In this document: one piece after another, positions 36,001 through 50,800 of the stretch
How the letters are laid out: every line of letters begins with the position of its first letter
Numbering within the stretch: the first letter of the stretch is position 1
Notes under the pieces: generated by a model
Databases searched by the model: none
What the model was told of the DNA's origin: nothing
What the model saw: only the letters and a program-made list of their open reading frames with translations
Position numbers and translations under genes: made by a program
Assembly: GCF_963576545.1 (NCBI RefSeq)
Contig: NW_026870402.1
Coordinates: forward strand, 1-64,000
From: Limanda limanda
Taxonomy: Eukaryota > Chordata > Actinopteri > Pleuronectiformes > Pleuronectidae
DNA: 64,000 bases
Reading direction: 5' to 3'

Positions 36001-38361
36001 CGGAGAAGCTCAAGGATGGTACCGATCGATGCGCGCTACCCCATTTAGTGGGGGTAAAGCCTACTTGCAAGTCTCTCCGACCTTCACAAAAAAAGTTATT
36101 CAAGAATATCTCCTCAGATTTGGGGGAATTTCGTCGGTCGACCTCTTCCGAAGGTCGTACAAGCTCGGGGATGGTACCAATCGATCCGCAGGACCCAAAT
36201 TAGTCCAGATGCAACCGCTTTCCAAGTCTCTCCGACCTTCACAAAAAAAGTTATTCAAGAATATCTCTTTCTCCTATGTGCTTTCATCCCTAACCCTAAC
36301 CCTAACCCTTCCGAAAGTCGGAGAAGCTCAAGGATGGTACCGATCGATGCGCGCTACCCCATTTAGTGGGGGTAGAGCCTACTTGCAAGTCTCTCCGACC
36401 TTCACAAAAAAAGTTATTCAAGAATATCTCTTTCTCCTATGTGCTTTCATCCCTAACCCTAACCCTAACCCTTCCGAAAGTCGGAGAAGCTCAAGGATGG
36501 TACCGATCGATGCGCGCTACCCCATTTAGTGGGGGTAGAGCCTACTTGCAAGTCTCTCCGACCTTCACAAAAAAAGTTATTCAAGAATATCTCCTCAGAT
36601 TTGGGGGAATTTCGTCGGTCGACCTCTTCCGAAGGTCGTACAAGCTCGGGGATGGTACCAATCGATCCGCAGGACCCAAATTAGTCCAGATGCAACCACT
36701 TTCCAAGTCTCTCCGACCTTCACAAAAAAAGTTATTCAAGAATATCTCTTTCTCCTATATGCTTTCATCCCTAACCCTAACCCTAACCCTTCCGAAAGTC
36801 GGAGAAGCTCAAGGATGGTACCGATCGATGCGCACTACCCCATTTAGTGGGGGTAGAGCCTACTTGCAAGTCTCTCCGACCTTCACAAAAAAAGTTATTC
36901 AAGAATATCTCTTTCTCCTATGTGCTTTCATCCCTAACCCTAACCCTAACCCTTCCGAAAGTCGGAGAAGCTCAAGGATGGTACCGATCGATGCGCGCTA
37001 CCCCATTTAGTGGGGGTAGAGCCTACTTGCAAGTCTCTCCGACCTTCACAAAAAAAGTTATTCAAGAATATCTCTTTCTCCTATGTGCTTTCATCCCTAA
37101 CCCTAACCCTAACCCTTCCGAAAGTCGGAGAAGCTCAAGGATGGTACCGATCGATGCGCGCTACCCCATTTAGTGGGGGTAGAGCCTACTTGCAAGTCTC
37201 TCCGACCTTCACAAAAAAAGTTATTCAAGAATATCTCTTTCTCCTATGTGCTTTCATCCCTAACCCTAACCCTAACCCTTCCGAAAGTCGGAGAAGCTCA
37301 AGGATGGTACCGATCGATGCGCGCTACCCCATTTAGTGGGGGTAGAGCCTACTTGCAAGTCTCTCCGACCTTCACAAAAAAAGTTATTCAAGAATATCTC
37401 CTCAGATTTGGGGGAATTTCGTCGGTCGACCTCTTCCGAAGGTCGTACAAGCTCGGGGATGGTACCAATCGATCCGCAGGACCCAAATTAGTCCAGATGC
37501 AACCACTTTCCAAGTCTCTCCGACCTTCACAAAAAAAGTTATTCAAGAATATCTCTTTCTCCTATATGCTTTCATCCCTAACCCTAACCCTAACCCTTCC
37601 GAAAGTCGGAGAAGCTCAAGGATGGTACCGATCGATGCGCACTACCCCATTTAGTGGGGGTAGAGCCTACTTGCAAGTCTCTCCGACCTTCACAAAAAAA
37701 GTTATTCAAGAATATCTCTTTCTCCTATGTGCTTTCATCCCTAACCCTAACCCTAACCCTTCCGAAAGTCGGAGAAGCTCAAGGATGGTACCGATCGATG
37801 CGCGCTACCCCATTTAGTGGGGGTAGAGCCTACTTGCAAGTCTCTCCGACCTTCACAAAAAAAGTTATTCAAGAATATCTCTTTCTCCTATGTGCTTTCA
37901 TCCCTAACCCTAACCCTAACCCTTCCGAAAGTCGGAGAAGCTCAAGGATGGTACTGATCGATGCGCGCTACCCCATTTAGTGGGGGTAGAGCCTACTTGC
38001 AAGTCTCTCCGACCTTCACAAAAAAAGTTATTCAAGAATATCTCTTTCTCCTATGTGCTTTCATCCCTAACCCTAACCCTAACCCTTCCGAAAGTCGGAA
38101 AAGCTCAAGGATGGTACCGATCGATGCGTGCAACCCCATTTAGTGGGGGTAGAGCCTACTTGCAAGTCTCTCCGACCTTCACAAAAAAAGTTATTCAAGA
38201 ATATCTCCTCAGATTTGGGGGAATTTCGTCGGTCGACCTCTTCCGAAGGTCGTACAAGCTCGGGGATGGTACCAATCGATCCGCAGGACCCAAATTAGTC
38301 CAGATGCAACCACTTTCCAAGTCTCTCCGACCTTCACAAAAAAAGTTATTCAAGAATATCT

Positions 38362-38516
38362 CTTTCTCCTATGTGCTTTCATCCCTAACCCTAACCCTAA
38401 CCCTTCGGAGAAGCTCAAGGATGGTACCGATCGATGCGCGCTACCCCATTTAGTGGGGGTAGAGCCTACTTGCAAGTCTCTCCGACCTTCACAAAAAAAG
38501 TTATTCAAGAATATCT
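38362..38516 (+). repeat. A unit with 8-bp deletion removing the hairpin
   Basis: This A unit is 155 bp because CCCTTCCGAAAGTCGGAG has become CCCTTCGGAG near 38401-38410. The loss removes one arm and the loop of the TCCGA-AAG-TCGGA inverted repeat. It is the only complete A unit with this deletion. Deletion between the short repeated TC or TCGG-like ends of the hairpin by replication slippage is a likely cause. The four CCC runs are intact. Confidence 0.93.
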
Positions 38517-41500
38517 CTTTCTCCTATGTGCTTTCATCCCTAACCCTAACCCTAACCCTTCCGAAAGTCGGAGAAGCTCAAGGATGGTACCGATCGATGC
38601 GCACTACCCCATTTAGTGGGGGTAGAGCCTACTTGCAAGTCTCTCCGACCTTCACAAAAAAAGTTATTCAAGAATATCTCTTTCTCCTATGTGCTTTCAT
38701 CCCTAACCCTAACCCTAACCCTTCCGAAAGTCGGAGAAGCTCAAGGATGGTACCGATCGATGCGCGCTACCCCATTTAGTGGGGGTAGAGCCTACTTGCA
38801 AGTCTCTCCGACCTTCACAAAAAAAGTTATTCAAGAATATCTCTTTCTCCTATGTGCTTTCATCCCTAACCCTAACCCTAACCCTTCCGAAAGTCGGAGA
38901 AGCTCAAAGATGGTACCGATCGATGCGCGCTACCCCATTTAGTGGGGGTAGAGCCTACTTGCAAGTCTCTCCGACCTTCACAAAAAAAGTTATTCAAGAA
39001 TATCTCCTCAGATTTGGGGGAATTTCGTCGGTCGACCTCTTCCGAAGGTCGTACAAGCTCGGGGATGGTACCAATCGATCCGCAGGACCCAAATTAGTCC
39101 AGATGCAACCACTTTCCAAGTCTCTCCGACCTTCACAAAAAAAGTTATTCAAGAATATCTCTTTCTCCTATGTGCTTTCATCCCTAACCCTAACCCTAAC
39201 CCTTCCGAAAGTCGGAGAAGCTCAAGGATGGTACCGATCGATGCGCACTACCCCATTTAGTGGGGGTAGAGCCTACTTGCAAGTCTCTCCGACCTTCACA
39301 AAAAAAGTTATTCAAGAATATCTCTTTCTCCTATGTGCTTTCATCCCTAACCCTAACCCTAACCCTTCCGAAAGTCGGAGAAGCTCAAGGATGGTACCGA
39401 TCGATGCGCGCTACCCCATTTAGTGGGGGTAGAGCCTACTTGCAAGTCTCTCCGACCTTCACAAAAAAAGTTATTCAAGAATATCTCTTTCTCCTATGTG
39501 CTTTCATCCCTAACCCTAACCCTAACCCTTCCGAAAGTCGGAGAAGCTCAAGGATGGTACCGATCGATGCGCGCTACCCCATTTAGTGGGGGTAGAGCCT
39601 ACTTGCAAGTCTCTCCGACCTTCACAAAAAAAGTTATTCAAGAATATCTCTTTCTCCTATGTGCTTTCATCCCTAACCCTAACCCTAACCCTTCCGAAAG
39701 TCGGAAAAGCTCAAGGATGGTACCGATCGATGCGCGCTACCCCATTTAGTGGGGGTAGAGCCTACTTGCAAGTCTCTCCGACCTTCACAAAAAAAGTTAT
39801 TCAAGAATATCTCCTCAGATTTGGGGGAATTTCGTCGGTCGACCTCTTCCGAAGGTCGTACAAGCTCGGGGATGGTACCAATCGATCCGCAGGACCCAAA
39901 TTAGTCCAGATGCAACCACTTTCCAAGTCTCTCCGACCTTCACAAAAAAAGTTATTCAAGAATATCTCTTTCTCCTATGTGCTTTCATCCCTAACCCTAA
40001 CCCTAACCCTTCCGAAAGTCGGAGAAGCTCAAAGATGGTACCGATCGATGCGCGCTACCCCATTTAGTGGGGGTAGAGCCTACTTGCAAGTCTCTCCGAC
40101 CTTCACAAAAAAAGTTATTCAAGAATATCTCTTTCTCCTATGTGCTTTCATCCCTAACCCTAACCCTAACCCTTCCGAAAGTCGGAGAAGCTCAAGGATG
40201 GTACCGATCGATGCGCGCAACCCCATTTAGTGGGGGTAGAGCCTACTTGCAAGTCTCTCCGACCTTCACAAAAAAAGTTATTCAAGAATATCTCCTCAGA
40301 TTTGGGGGAATTTCGTCGGTCGACCTCTTCCGAAGGTCGTACAAGCTCGGGGATGGTACCAATCGATCCGCAGGACCCAAATTAGTCCAGATGCAACCAC
40401 TTTTCAAGTCTCTCCGACCTTCACAAAAAAAGTTATTCAAGAATATCTCTTTCTCCTATGTGCTTTCATCCCTAACCCTAACCCTAACCCTTCCGAAAGT
40501 CGGAGAAGCTCAAGGATGGTACCGATCGATGCGCGCTACCCCATTTAGTGGGGGTAGAGCCTACTTGCAAGTCTCTCCGACCTTCACAAAAAAAGTTATT
40601 CAAGAATATCTCTTTCTCCTATGTGCTTTCATCCCTAACCCTAACCCTAACCCTTCCGAAAGTCGGAGAAGCTCAAGGATGGTACCGATCGATGCGCGCA
40701 ACCCCATTTAGTGGGGGTAGAGCCTACTTGCAAGTCTCTCCGACCTTCACAAAAAAAGTTATTCAAGAATATCTCCTCAGATTTGGGGGAATTTCGTCGG
40801 TCGACCTCTTCCGAAGGTCGTACAAGCTCGGGGATGGTACCAATCGATCCGCAGGACCCAAATTAGTCCAGATGCAACCACTTTCCAAGTCTCTCCGACC
40901 TTCACAAAAAAAGTTATTCAAGAATATCTCTTTCTCCTATGTGCTTTCATCCCTGACCCTAACCCTAACCCTTCCGAAAGTCGGAGAAGCTCAAGGATGG
41001 TACCGATCGATGCGCGCTACCCCATTTAGTGGGGGTAGAGCCTACTTGCAAGTCTCTCCGACCTTCACAAAAAAAGTTATTCAAGAATATCTCTTTCTCC
41101 TATGTGCTTTCATCCCTAACCCTAACCCTAACCCTTCCGAAAGTCGGAGAAGCTCAAGGATGGTACCGATCGATGCGCGCTACCCCATTTAGTGGGGGTA
41201 GAGCCTACTTGCAAGTCTCTCCGACCTTCACAAAAAAAGTTATTCAAGAATATCTCTTTCTCCTATGTGCTTTCATCCCTAACCCTAACCCTAACCCTTC
41301 CGAAAGTCGGAGAAGCTCAAGGATGGTACCGATCGATGCGCGCTACCCCATTTAGTGGGGGTAGAGCCTACTTGCAAGTCTCTCCGACCTTCACAAAAAA
41401 AGTTATTCAAGAATATCTCCTCAGATTTGGGGGAATTTCGTCGGTCGACCTCTTCCGAAGGTCGTACAAGCTCGGGGATGGTACCAATCGATCCGCAGGA

Positions 41501-41899
41501 CCCAAATTAGTCCAGATGCAACCACTTTCCAAGTCTCTCCGACCTTCACAAAAAAAGTTATTCAAGAATATCTCTTTCTCCTATGTGCTTTCATCCCTAA
41601 CCCTAACCCTAACCCTTCCGAAAGTCGGAGAAGCTCAAAGATAGTACCGATCGATGCGCGCTACCCCATTTAGTGGGGGTAGAGCCTACTTGCAAGTCTC
41701 TCCGACCTTCACAAAAAAAGTTATTCAAGAATATCTCTTTCTCCTATGTGCTTTCATCCCTAACCCTAACCCTAACCCTTCCGAAAGTCGGAGAAGCTCA
41801 AGGATGTTACCGATCGATGCGCGCTACCCCATTTAGTGGGGGTAGAGCCTACTTGCAAGTCTCTCCGACCTTCACAAAAAAAGTTATTCAAGAATATCT

Positions 41900-44800
41900 C
41901 CTCAGATTTGGGGGAATTTCGTCGGTCGACCTCTTCCGAAGGTCGTACAAGCTCGGGGATGGTACCAATCGATCCGCAGGACCCAAATTAGTCCAGATGC
42001 AACCACTTTCCAAGTCTCTCCGACCTTCACAAAAAAAGTTATTCAAGAATATCTCTTTCTCCTATGTGCTTTCATCCCTAACCCTAACCCTAACCCTTCC
42101 GAAAGTCGGAGAAGCTCAAAGATGGTACCGATCGATGCGCGCTACCCCATTTAGTGGGGGTAGAGCCTACTTGCAAGTCTCTCCGACCTTCACAAAAAAA
42201 GTTATTCAAGAATATCTCTTTCTCCTATGTGCTTTCATCCCTAACCCTAACCCTAACCCTTCCGAAAGTCGGAGAAGCTCAAGGATGGTACCGATCGATG
42301 CGCGCAACCCCATTTAGTGGGGGTAGAGCCTACTTGCAAGTCTCTCCGACCTTCACAAAAAAAGTTATTCAAGAATATCTCCTCAGATTTGGGGGAATTT
42401 CGTCGGTCGACCTCTTCCGAAGGTCGTACAAGCTCGGGGATGGTACCAATCGATTCGCAGGACCCAAATTAGTCCAGATGCAACCACTTTCCAAGTCTCT
42501 CCGACCTTCACAAAAAAAGTTATTCAAGAATATCTCTTTCTCCTATGTGCTTTCATCCCTAACCCTAACCCTAACCCTTCCGAAAGTCGGAGAAGCTCAA
42601 GGATGGTACCGATCGATGCGCGCTACCCCATTTAGTGGGGGTAGAGCCTACTTGCAAGTCTCTCCGACCTTCACAAAAAAAGTTATTCAAGAATATCTCT
42701 TTCTCCTATGTGCTTTCATCCCTAACCCTAACCCTAACCCTTCCGAAAGTCGGAGAAGCTCAAGGATGGTACCGATCGATGTGCGCAACCCCATTTAGTG
42801 GGGGTAGAGCCTACTTGCAAGTCTCTCCGACCTTCACAAAAAAAGTTATTCAAGAATATCTCCTCAGATTTGGGGGAATTTCGTCGGTCGACCTCTTCCG
42901 AAGGTCGTACAAGCTCGGGGATGGTACCAATCGATCTGCAGGACCCAAATTAGTCCAGATGCAACCACTTTCCAAGTCTCTCCGACCTTCACAAAAAAAG
43001 TTATTCAAGAATATCTCTTTCTCCTATGTGCTTTCATCCCTGACCCTAACCCTAACCCTTCCGAAAGTCGGAGAAGCTCAAGGATGGTACCGATCGATGC
43101 GCGCTACCCCATTTAGTGGGGGTAGAGCCTACTTGCAAGTCTCTCCGACCTTCACAAAAAAAGTTATTCAAGAATATCTCTTTCTCCTATGTGCTTTCAT
43201 CCCTAACCCTAACCCTAACCCTTCCGAAAGTCGGAGAAGCTCAAGGATGGTACCGATCGATGCGCGCAACCCCATTTAGTGGGGGTAGAGCCTACTTGCA
43301 AGTCTCTCCGACCTTCACAAAAAAAGTTATTCAAGAATATCTCCTCAGATTTGGGGGAATTTCGTCGGTCGACCTCTTCCGAAGGTCGTACAAGCTCGGG
43401 GATGGTACCAATCGATTCGCAGGACCCAAATTAGTCCAGATGCAACCACTTTCCAAGTCTCTCCGACCTTCACAAAAAAAGTTATTCAAGAATATCTCTT
43501 TCTCCTATGTGCTTTCATCCCTAACCCTAACCCTAACCCTTCCGAAAGTCGGAGAAGCTCAAAGATGGTACCGATCGATGCGCGCTACCCCATTTAGTGG
43601 GGGTAGAGCCTACTTGCAAGTCTCTCCGACCTTCACAAAAAAAGTTATTCAAGAATATCTCTTTCTCCTATGTGCTTTCATCCCTAACCCTAACCCTAAC
43701 CCTTCCGAAAGTCGGAGAAGCTCAAGGATGGTACCGATCGATGCGCGCAACCCCATTTAGTGGGGGTAGAGCCTACTTGCAAGTCTCTCCGACCTTCACA
43801 AAAAAAGTTATTCAAGAATATCTCCTCAGATTTGGGGGAATTTCGTCGGTCGACCTCTTCCGAAGGTCGTACAAGCTCGGGGATGGTACCAATCGATCCG
43901 CAGGACCCAAATTAGTCCAGATGCAACCACTTTCCAAGTCTCTCCGACCTTCACAAAAAAAGTTATTCAAGAATATCTCTTTCTCCTATGTGCTTTCATC
44001 CCTGACCCTAACCCTAACCCTTCCGAAGGTCGGAGAAGCTCAAGGATGGTACCGATCGATGCGCGCTACCCCATTTAGTGGGGGTAGAGCCTACTTGCAA
44101 GTCTCTCCGACCTTCACAAAAAAAGTTATTCAAGAATATCTCTTTCTCCTATGTGCTTTCATCCCTAACCCTAACCCTAACCCTTCCGAAAGTCGGAGAA
44201 GCTCAAGGATGGTACCGATCGATGCGCGCAACCCCATTTAGTGGGGGTAGAGCCTACTTGCAAGTCTCTCCGACCTTCACAAAAAAAGTTATTCAAGAAT
44301 ATCTCCTCAGATTTGGGGGAATTTCGTCGGTCGACCTCTTCCGAAGGTCGTACAAGCTCGGGGATGGTACCAATCGATTCGCAGGACCCAAATTAGTCCA
44401 GATGCAACCACTTTCCAAGTCTCTCCGACCTTCACAAAAAAAGTTATTCAAGAATATCTCTTTCTCCTATGTGCTTTCATCCCTAACCCTAACCCTAACC
44501 CTTCCGAAAGTCGGAGAAGCTCAAGGATGGTACCGATCGATGCGCGCTACCCCATTTAGTGGGGGTAGAGCCTACTTGCAAGTCTCTCCGACCTTCACAA
44601 AAAAAGTTATTCAAGAATATCTCTTTCTCCTATGTGCTTTCATCCCTAACCCTAACCCTAACCCTTCCGAAAGTCGGAGAAGCTCAAGGATGGTACCGAT
44701 CGATGCGCGCAACCCCATTTAGTGGGGGTAGAGCCTACTTGCAAGTCTCTCCGACCTTCACAAAAAAAGTTATTCAAGAATATCTCCTCAGATTTGGGGG

Positions 44801-47800
44801 AATTTCGTCGGTCGACCTCTTCCGAAGGTCGTACAAGCTCGGGGATGGTACCAATCGATCCGCAGGACCCAAATTAGTCCAGATGCAACCACTTTCCAAG
44901 TCTCTCCGACCTTCACAAAAAAAGTTATTCAAGAATATCTCTTTCTCCTATGTGCTTTCATCCCTGACCCTAACCCTAACCCTTCCGAAAGTCGGAGAAG
45001 CTCAAGGATGGTACCGATCGATGCGCGCTACCCCATTTAGTGGGGGTAGAGCCTACTTGCAAGTCTCTCCGACCTTCACAAAAAAAGTTATTCAAGAATA
45101 TCTCTTTCTCCTATGTGCTTTCATCCCTAACCCTAACCCTAACCCTTCCGAAAGTCGGAGAAGCTCAAGGATGGTACCGATCGATGCGCACTACCCCATT
45201 TAGTGGGGGTAGAGCCTACTTGCAAGTCTCTCCGACCTTCACAAAAAAAGTTATTCAAGAATATCTCTTTCTCCTATGTGCTTTCATCCCTAACCCTAAC
45301 CCTAACCCTTCCGAAAGTCGGAGAAGCTCAAGGATGGTACCGATCGATGCGCGCTACCCCATTTAGTGGGGGTAGAGCCTACTTGCAAGTCTCTCCGACC
45401 TTCACAAAAAAAGTTATTCAAGAATATCTCTTTCTCCTATGTGCTTTCATCCCTAACCCTAACCCTAACCCTTCCGAAAGTCGGAGAAGCTCAAGGATGG
45501 TACCGATCGATGCGCGCAACCCCATTTAGTGGGGGTAGAGCCTACTTGCAAGTCTCTCCGACCTTCACAAAAAAAGTTATTCAAGAATATCTCCTCAGAT
45601 TTGGGGGAATTTCGTCGGTCGACCTCTTCCGAAGGTCGTACAAGCTCGGGGATGGTACCAATCGATCCGCAGGACCCAAATTAGTCCAGATGCAACCACT
45701 TTCCAAGTCTCTCCGACCTTCACAAAAAAAGTTATTCAAGAATATCTCTTTCTCCTATGTGCTTTCATCCCTGACCCTAACCCTAACCCTTCCGAAGGTC
45801 GGAGAAGCTCAAGGATGGTACCGATCGATGCGCGCTACCCCATTTAGTGGGGGTAGAGCCTACTTGCAAGTCTCTCCGACCTTCACAAAAAAAGTTATTC
45901 AAGAATATCTCTTTCTCCTATGTGCTTTCATCCCTAACCCTAACCCTAACCCTTCCGAAAGTCGGAGAAGCTCAAGGATGGTACCGATCGATGCGCGCAA
46001 CCCCATTTAGTGGGGGTAGAGCCTACTTGCAAGTCTCTCCGACCTTCACAAAAAAAGTTATTCAAGAATATCTCCTCAGATTTGGGGGAATTTCGTCGGT
46101 CGACCTCTTCCGAAGGTCGTACAAGCTCGGGGATGGTACCAATCGATTCGCAGGACCCAAATTAGTCCAGATGCAACCACTTTCCAAGTCTCTCCGACCT
46201 TCACAAAAAAAGTTATTCAAGAATATCTCTTTCTCCTATGTGCTTTCATCCCTAACCCTAACCCTAACCCTTCCGAAAGTCGGAGAAGCTCAAGGATGGT
46301 ACCGATCGATGCGCGCTACCCCATTTAGTGGGGGTAGAGCCTACTTGCAAGTCTTTCCGACCTTCACAAAAAAAGTTATTCAAGAATATCTCTTTCTCCT
46401 ATGTGCTTTCATCCCTAACCCTAACCCTAACCCTTCCGAAAGTCGGAGAAGCTCAAGGATGGTACCGATCGATGCGCGCAACCCCATTTAGTGGGGGTAG
46501 AGCCTACTTGCAAGTCTCTCCGACCTTCACAAAAAAAGTTATTCAAGAATATCTCCTCAGATTTGGGGGAATTTCGTCGGTCGACCTCTTCCGAAGGTCG
46601 TACAAGCTCGGGGATGGTACCAATCGATCCGCAGGACCCAAATTAGTCCAGATGCAACCACTTTCCAAGTCTCTCCGACCTTCACAAAAAAAGTTATTCA
46701 AGAATATCTCTTTCTCCTATGTGCTTTCATCCCTGACCCTAACCCTAACCCTTCCGAAAGTCGGAGAAGCTCAAGGATGGTACCGATCGATGCGCGCTAC
46801 CCCATTTAGTGGGGGTAGAGCCTACTTGCAAGTCTCTCCGACCTTCACAAAAAAAGTTATTCAAGAATATCTCTTTCTCCTATGTGCTTTCATCCCTAAC
46901 CCTAACCCTAACCCTTCCGAAAGTCGGAGAAGCTCAAGGATGGTACCGATCGATGCGCACTACCCCATTTAGTGGGGGTAGAGCCTACTTGCAAGTCTCT
47001 CCGACCTTCACAAAAAAAGTTATTCAAGAATATCTCTTTCTCCTATGTGCTTTCATCCCTAACCCTAACCCTAACCCTTCCGAAAGTCGGAGAAGCTCAA
47101 GGATGGTACCGATCGATGCGCGCTACCCCATTTAGTGGGGGTAGAGCCTACTTGCAAGTCTCTCCGACCTTCACAAAAAAAGTTATTCAAGAATATCTCT
47201 TTCTCCTATGTGCTTTCATCCCTAACCCTAACCCTAACCCTTCCGAAAGTCAGAGAAGCTCAAAGATGGTACCGATCGATGCGCGCTACCCCATTTAGTG
47301 GGGGTAGAGCCTACTTGCAAGTCTCTCCGACCTTCACAAAAAAAGTTATTCAAGAATATCTCCTCAGATTTGGGGGAATTTCGTCGGTCGACCTCTTCCG
47401 AAGGTCGTACAAGCTCGGGGATGGTACCAATCGATCCGCAGGACCCAAATTAGTCCAGATGCAACCACTTTCCAAGTCTCTCCGACCTTCACAAAAAAAG
47501 TTATTCAAGAATATCTCTTTCTCCTATGTGCTTTCATCCCTAACCCTAACCCTAACCCTTCCGAAAGTCGGAGAAGCTCAAGGATGGTACCGATCGATGC
47601 GCGCTACCCCATTTAGTGGGGGTAGAGCCTACTTGCAAGTCTCTCCGACCTTCACAAAAAAAGTTATTCAAGAATATCTCTTTCTCCTATGTGCTTTCAT
47701 CCCTAACCCTAACCCTAACCCTTCCGAAAGTCGGAGAAGCTCAAGGATGGTACCGATCGATGCGCACTACCCCATTTAGTGGGGGTAGAGCCTACTTGCA

Positions 47801-50800
47801 AGTCTCTCCGACCTTCACAAAAAAAGTTATTCAAGAATATCTCTTTCTCCTATGTGCTTTCATCCCTAACCCTAACCCTAACCCTTCCGAAAGTCGGAGA
47901 AGCTCAAGGATGGTACCGATCGATGCGCGCTACCCCATTTAGTGGGGGTAGAGCCTACTTGCAAGTCTCTCCGACCTTCACAAAAAAAGTTATTCAAGAA
48001 TATCTCTTTCTCTTATGTGCTTTCATCCCTAACCCTAACCCTAACCCTTCCGAAAGTCGGAGAAGCTCAAGGATGGTACCGATCGATGCGCGCAACCCCA
48101 TTTAGTGGGGGTAGAGCCTACTTGCAAGTCTCTCCGACCTTCACAAAAAAAGTTATTCAAGAATATCTCCTCAGATTTGGGGGAATTTCGTCGGTTGACC
48201 TCTTCCGAAGGTCGTACAAGCTCGGGGATGGTACCAATCGATCCGCAGGACCCAAATTAGTCCAGATGCAACCACTTTCCAAGTCTCTCCGACCTTCACA
48301 AAAAAAGTTATTCAAGAATATCTCTTTCTCCTATGTGCTTTCATCCCTAACCCTAACCCTAACCCTTCCGAAAGTCGGAGAAGCTCAAGGATGGTACCGA
48401 TCGATGCGCGCTACCCCATTTAGTGGGGGTAGAGCCTACTTGCAAGTCTCTCCGACCTTCACAAAAAAAGTTATTCAAGAATATCTCTTTCTCCTATGTG
48501 CTTTCATCCCTAACCCTAACCCTAACCCTTCCGAAAGTCGGAGAAGCTCAAGGATGGTACCGATCGATGCGCGCAACCCCATTTAGTGGGGGTAGAGCCT
48601 ACTTGCAAGTCTCTCCGACCTTCACAAAAAAAGTTATTCAAGAATATCTCCTCAGATTTGGGGGAATTTCGTCGGTCGACCTCTTCCGAAGGTCGTACAA
48701 GCTCGGGGATGGTACCAATCGATCTGCAGGACCCAAATTAGTCCAGATGCAACCACTTTCCAAGTCTCTCCGACCTTCACAAAAAAAGTTATTCAAGAAT
48801 ATCTCTTTCTCCTATGTGCTTTCATCCCTGACCCTAACCCTAACCCTTCCGAAAGTCGGAGAAGCTCAAGGATGGTACCGATCGATGCGCGCTACCCCAT
48901 TTAGTGGGGGTAGAGCCTACTTGCAAGTCTCTCCGACCTTCACAAAAAAAGTTATTCAAGAATATCTCTTTCTCCTATGTGCTTTCATCCCTAACCCTAA
49001 CCCTAACCCTTCCGAAAGTCGGAGAAGCTCAAGGATGGTACCGATCGATGCGCGCAACCCCATTTAGTGGGGGTAGAGCCTACTTGCAAGTCTCTCCGAC
49101 CTTCACAAAAAAAGTTATTCAAGAATATCTCCTCAGATTTGGGGGAATTTCGTCGGTCGACCTCTTCCGAAGGTCGTACAAGCTCGGGGATGGTACCAAT
49201 CGATTTGCAGGACCCAAATTAGTCCAGATGCAACCACTTTCCAAGTCTCTCCGACCTTCACAAAAAAAGTTATTCAAGAATATCTCTTTCTCCTATGTGC
49301 TTTCATCCCTAACCCTAACCCTAACCCTTCCGAAAGTCGGAGAAGCTCAAAGATGGTACCGATCGATGCGCGCTACCCCATTTAGTGGGGGTAGAGCCTA
49401 CTTGCAAGTCTCTCCGACCTTCACAAAAAAAGTTATTCAAGAATATCTCTTTCTCCTATGTGCTTTCATCCCTAACCCTAACCCTAACCCTTCCGAAAGT
49501 CGGAGAAGCTCAAGGATGGTACCGATCGATGCGCGCAACCCCATTTAGTGGGGGTAGAGCCTACTTGCAAGTCTCTCCGACCTTCACAAAAAAAGTTATT
49601 CAAGAATATCTCCTCAGATTTGGGGGAATTTCGTCGGTCGACCTCTTCCGAAGGTCGTACAAGCTCGGGGATGGTACCAATCGATCCGCAGGACCCAAAT
49701 TAGTCCAGATGCAACCACTTTCCAAGTCTCTCCGACCTTCACAAAAAAAGTTATTCAAGAATATCTCTTTCTCCTATGTGCTTTCATCCCTGACCCTAAC
49801 CCTAACCCTTCCGAAGGTCGGAGAAGCTCAAGGATGGTACCGATCGATGCGCGCTACCCCATTTAGTGGGGGTAGAGCCTACTTGCAAGTCTCTCCGACC
49901 TTCACAAAAAAAGTTATTCAAGAATATCTCTTTCTCCTATGTGCTTTCATCCCTAACCCTAACCCTAACCCTTCCGAAAGTCGGAGAAGCTCAAGGATGG
50001 TACCGATCGATGCGCGCAACCCCATTTAGTGGGGGTAGAGCCTACTTGCAAGTCTCTCCGACCTTCACAAAAAAAGTTATTCAAGAATATCTCCTCAGAT
50101 TTGGGGGAATTTCGTCGGTCGACCTCTTCCGAAGGTCGTACAAGCTCGGGGATGGTACCAATCGATTCGCAGGACCCAAATTAGTCCAGATGCAACCACT
50201 TTCCAAGTCTCTCCGACCTTCACAAAAAAAGTTATTCAAGAATATCTCTTTCTCCTATGTGCTTTCATCCCTAACCCTAACCCTAACCCTTCCGAAAGTC
50301 GGAGAAGCTCAAGGATGGTACCGATCGATGCGCGCTACCCCATTTAGTGGGGGTAGAGCCTACTTGCAAGTCTCTCCGACCTTCACAAAAAAAGTTATTC
50401 AAGAATATCTCTTTCTCCTATGTGCTTTCATCCCTAACCCTAACCCTAACCCTTCCGAAAGTCGGAGAAGCTCAAGGATGGTACCGATCGATGCGCGCAA
50501 CCCCATTTAGTGGGGGTAGAGCCTACTTGCAAGTCTCTCCGACCTTCACAAAAAAAGTTATTCAAGAATATCTCCTCAGATTTGGGGGAATTTCGTCGGT
50601 CGACCTCTTCCGAAGGTCGTACAAGCTCGGAGATGGTACCAATCGATCCGCAGGACCCAAATTAGTCCAGATGCAACCACTTTCCAAGTCTCTCCGACCT
50701 TCACAAAAAAAGTTATTCAAGAATATCTCTTTCTCCTATGTGCTTTCATCCCTGACCCTAACCCTAACCCTTCCGAAAGTCGGAGAAGCTCAAGGATGGT

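Larger units (their letters stand above)
25164..41899 (+). repeat. Sub-array IV: mixed order with dispersed duplications
   Basis: B units start at 25164, 25808, 26289, 27096, 27577, 28221, 29517, 30161, 30805, 31286, 32093, 32574, 33055, 33862, 34343, 34824, 35631, 36112, 36593, 37400, 38207, 39006, 39813, 40294, 40775 and 41419. The block from about 26205 to 28057 recurs 4997 bp away at 31202-33054 (24A+7B). Shared markers are TTCCAAAGG in B, GCGCAC, GTCGGAAAAGC, AAAGATGG, and a B unit with CAAAA for CACAA. A related block lies at 39161-40293. CTATATGC near 36757 and 37564 marks an 807-bp tandem repeat. GTAAAGCC near 30750, 34288 and 36056 marks another subfamily. Seven consecutive A units fill 28376-29516. 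Confidence 0.85.
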
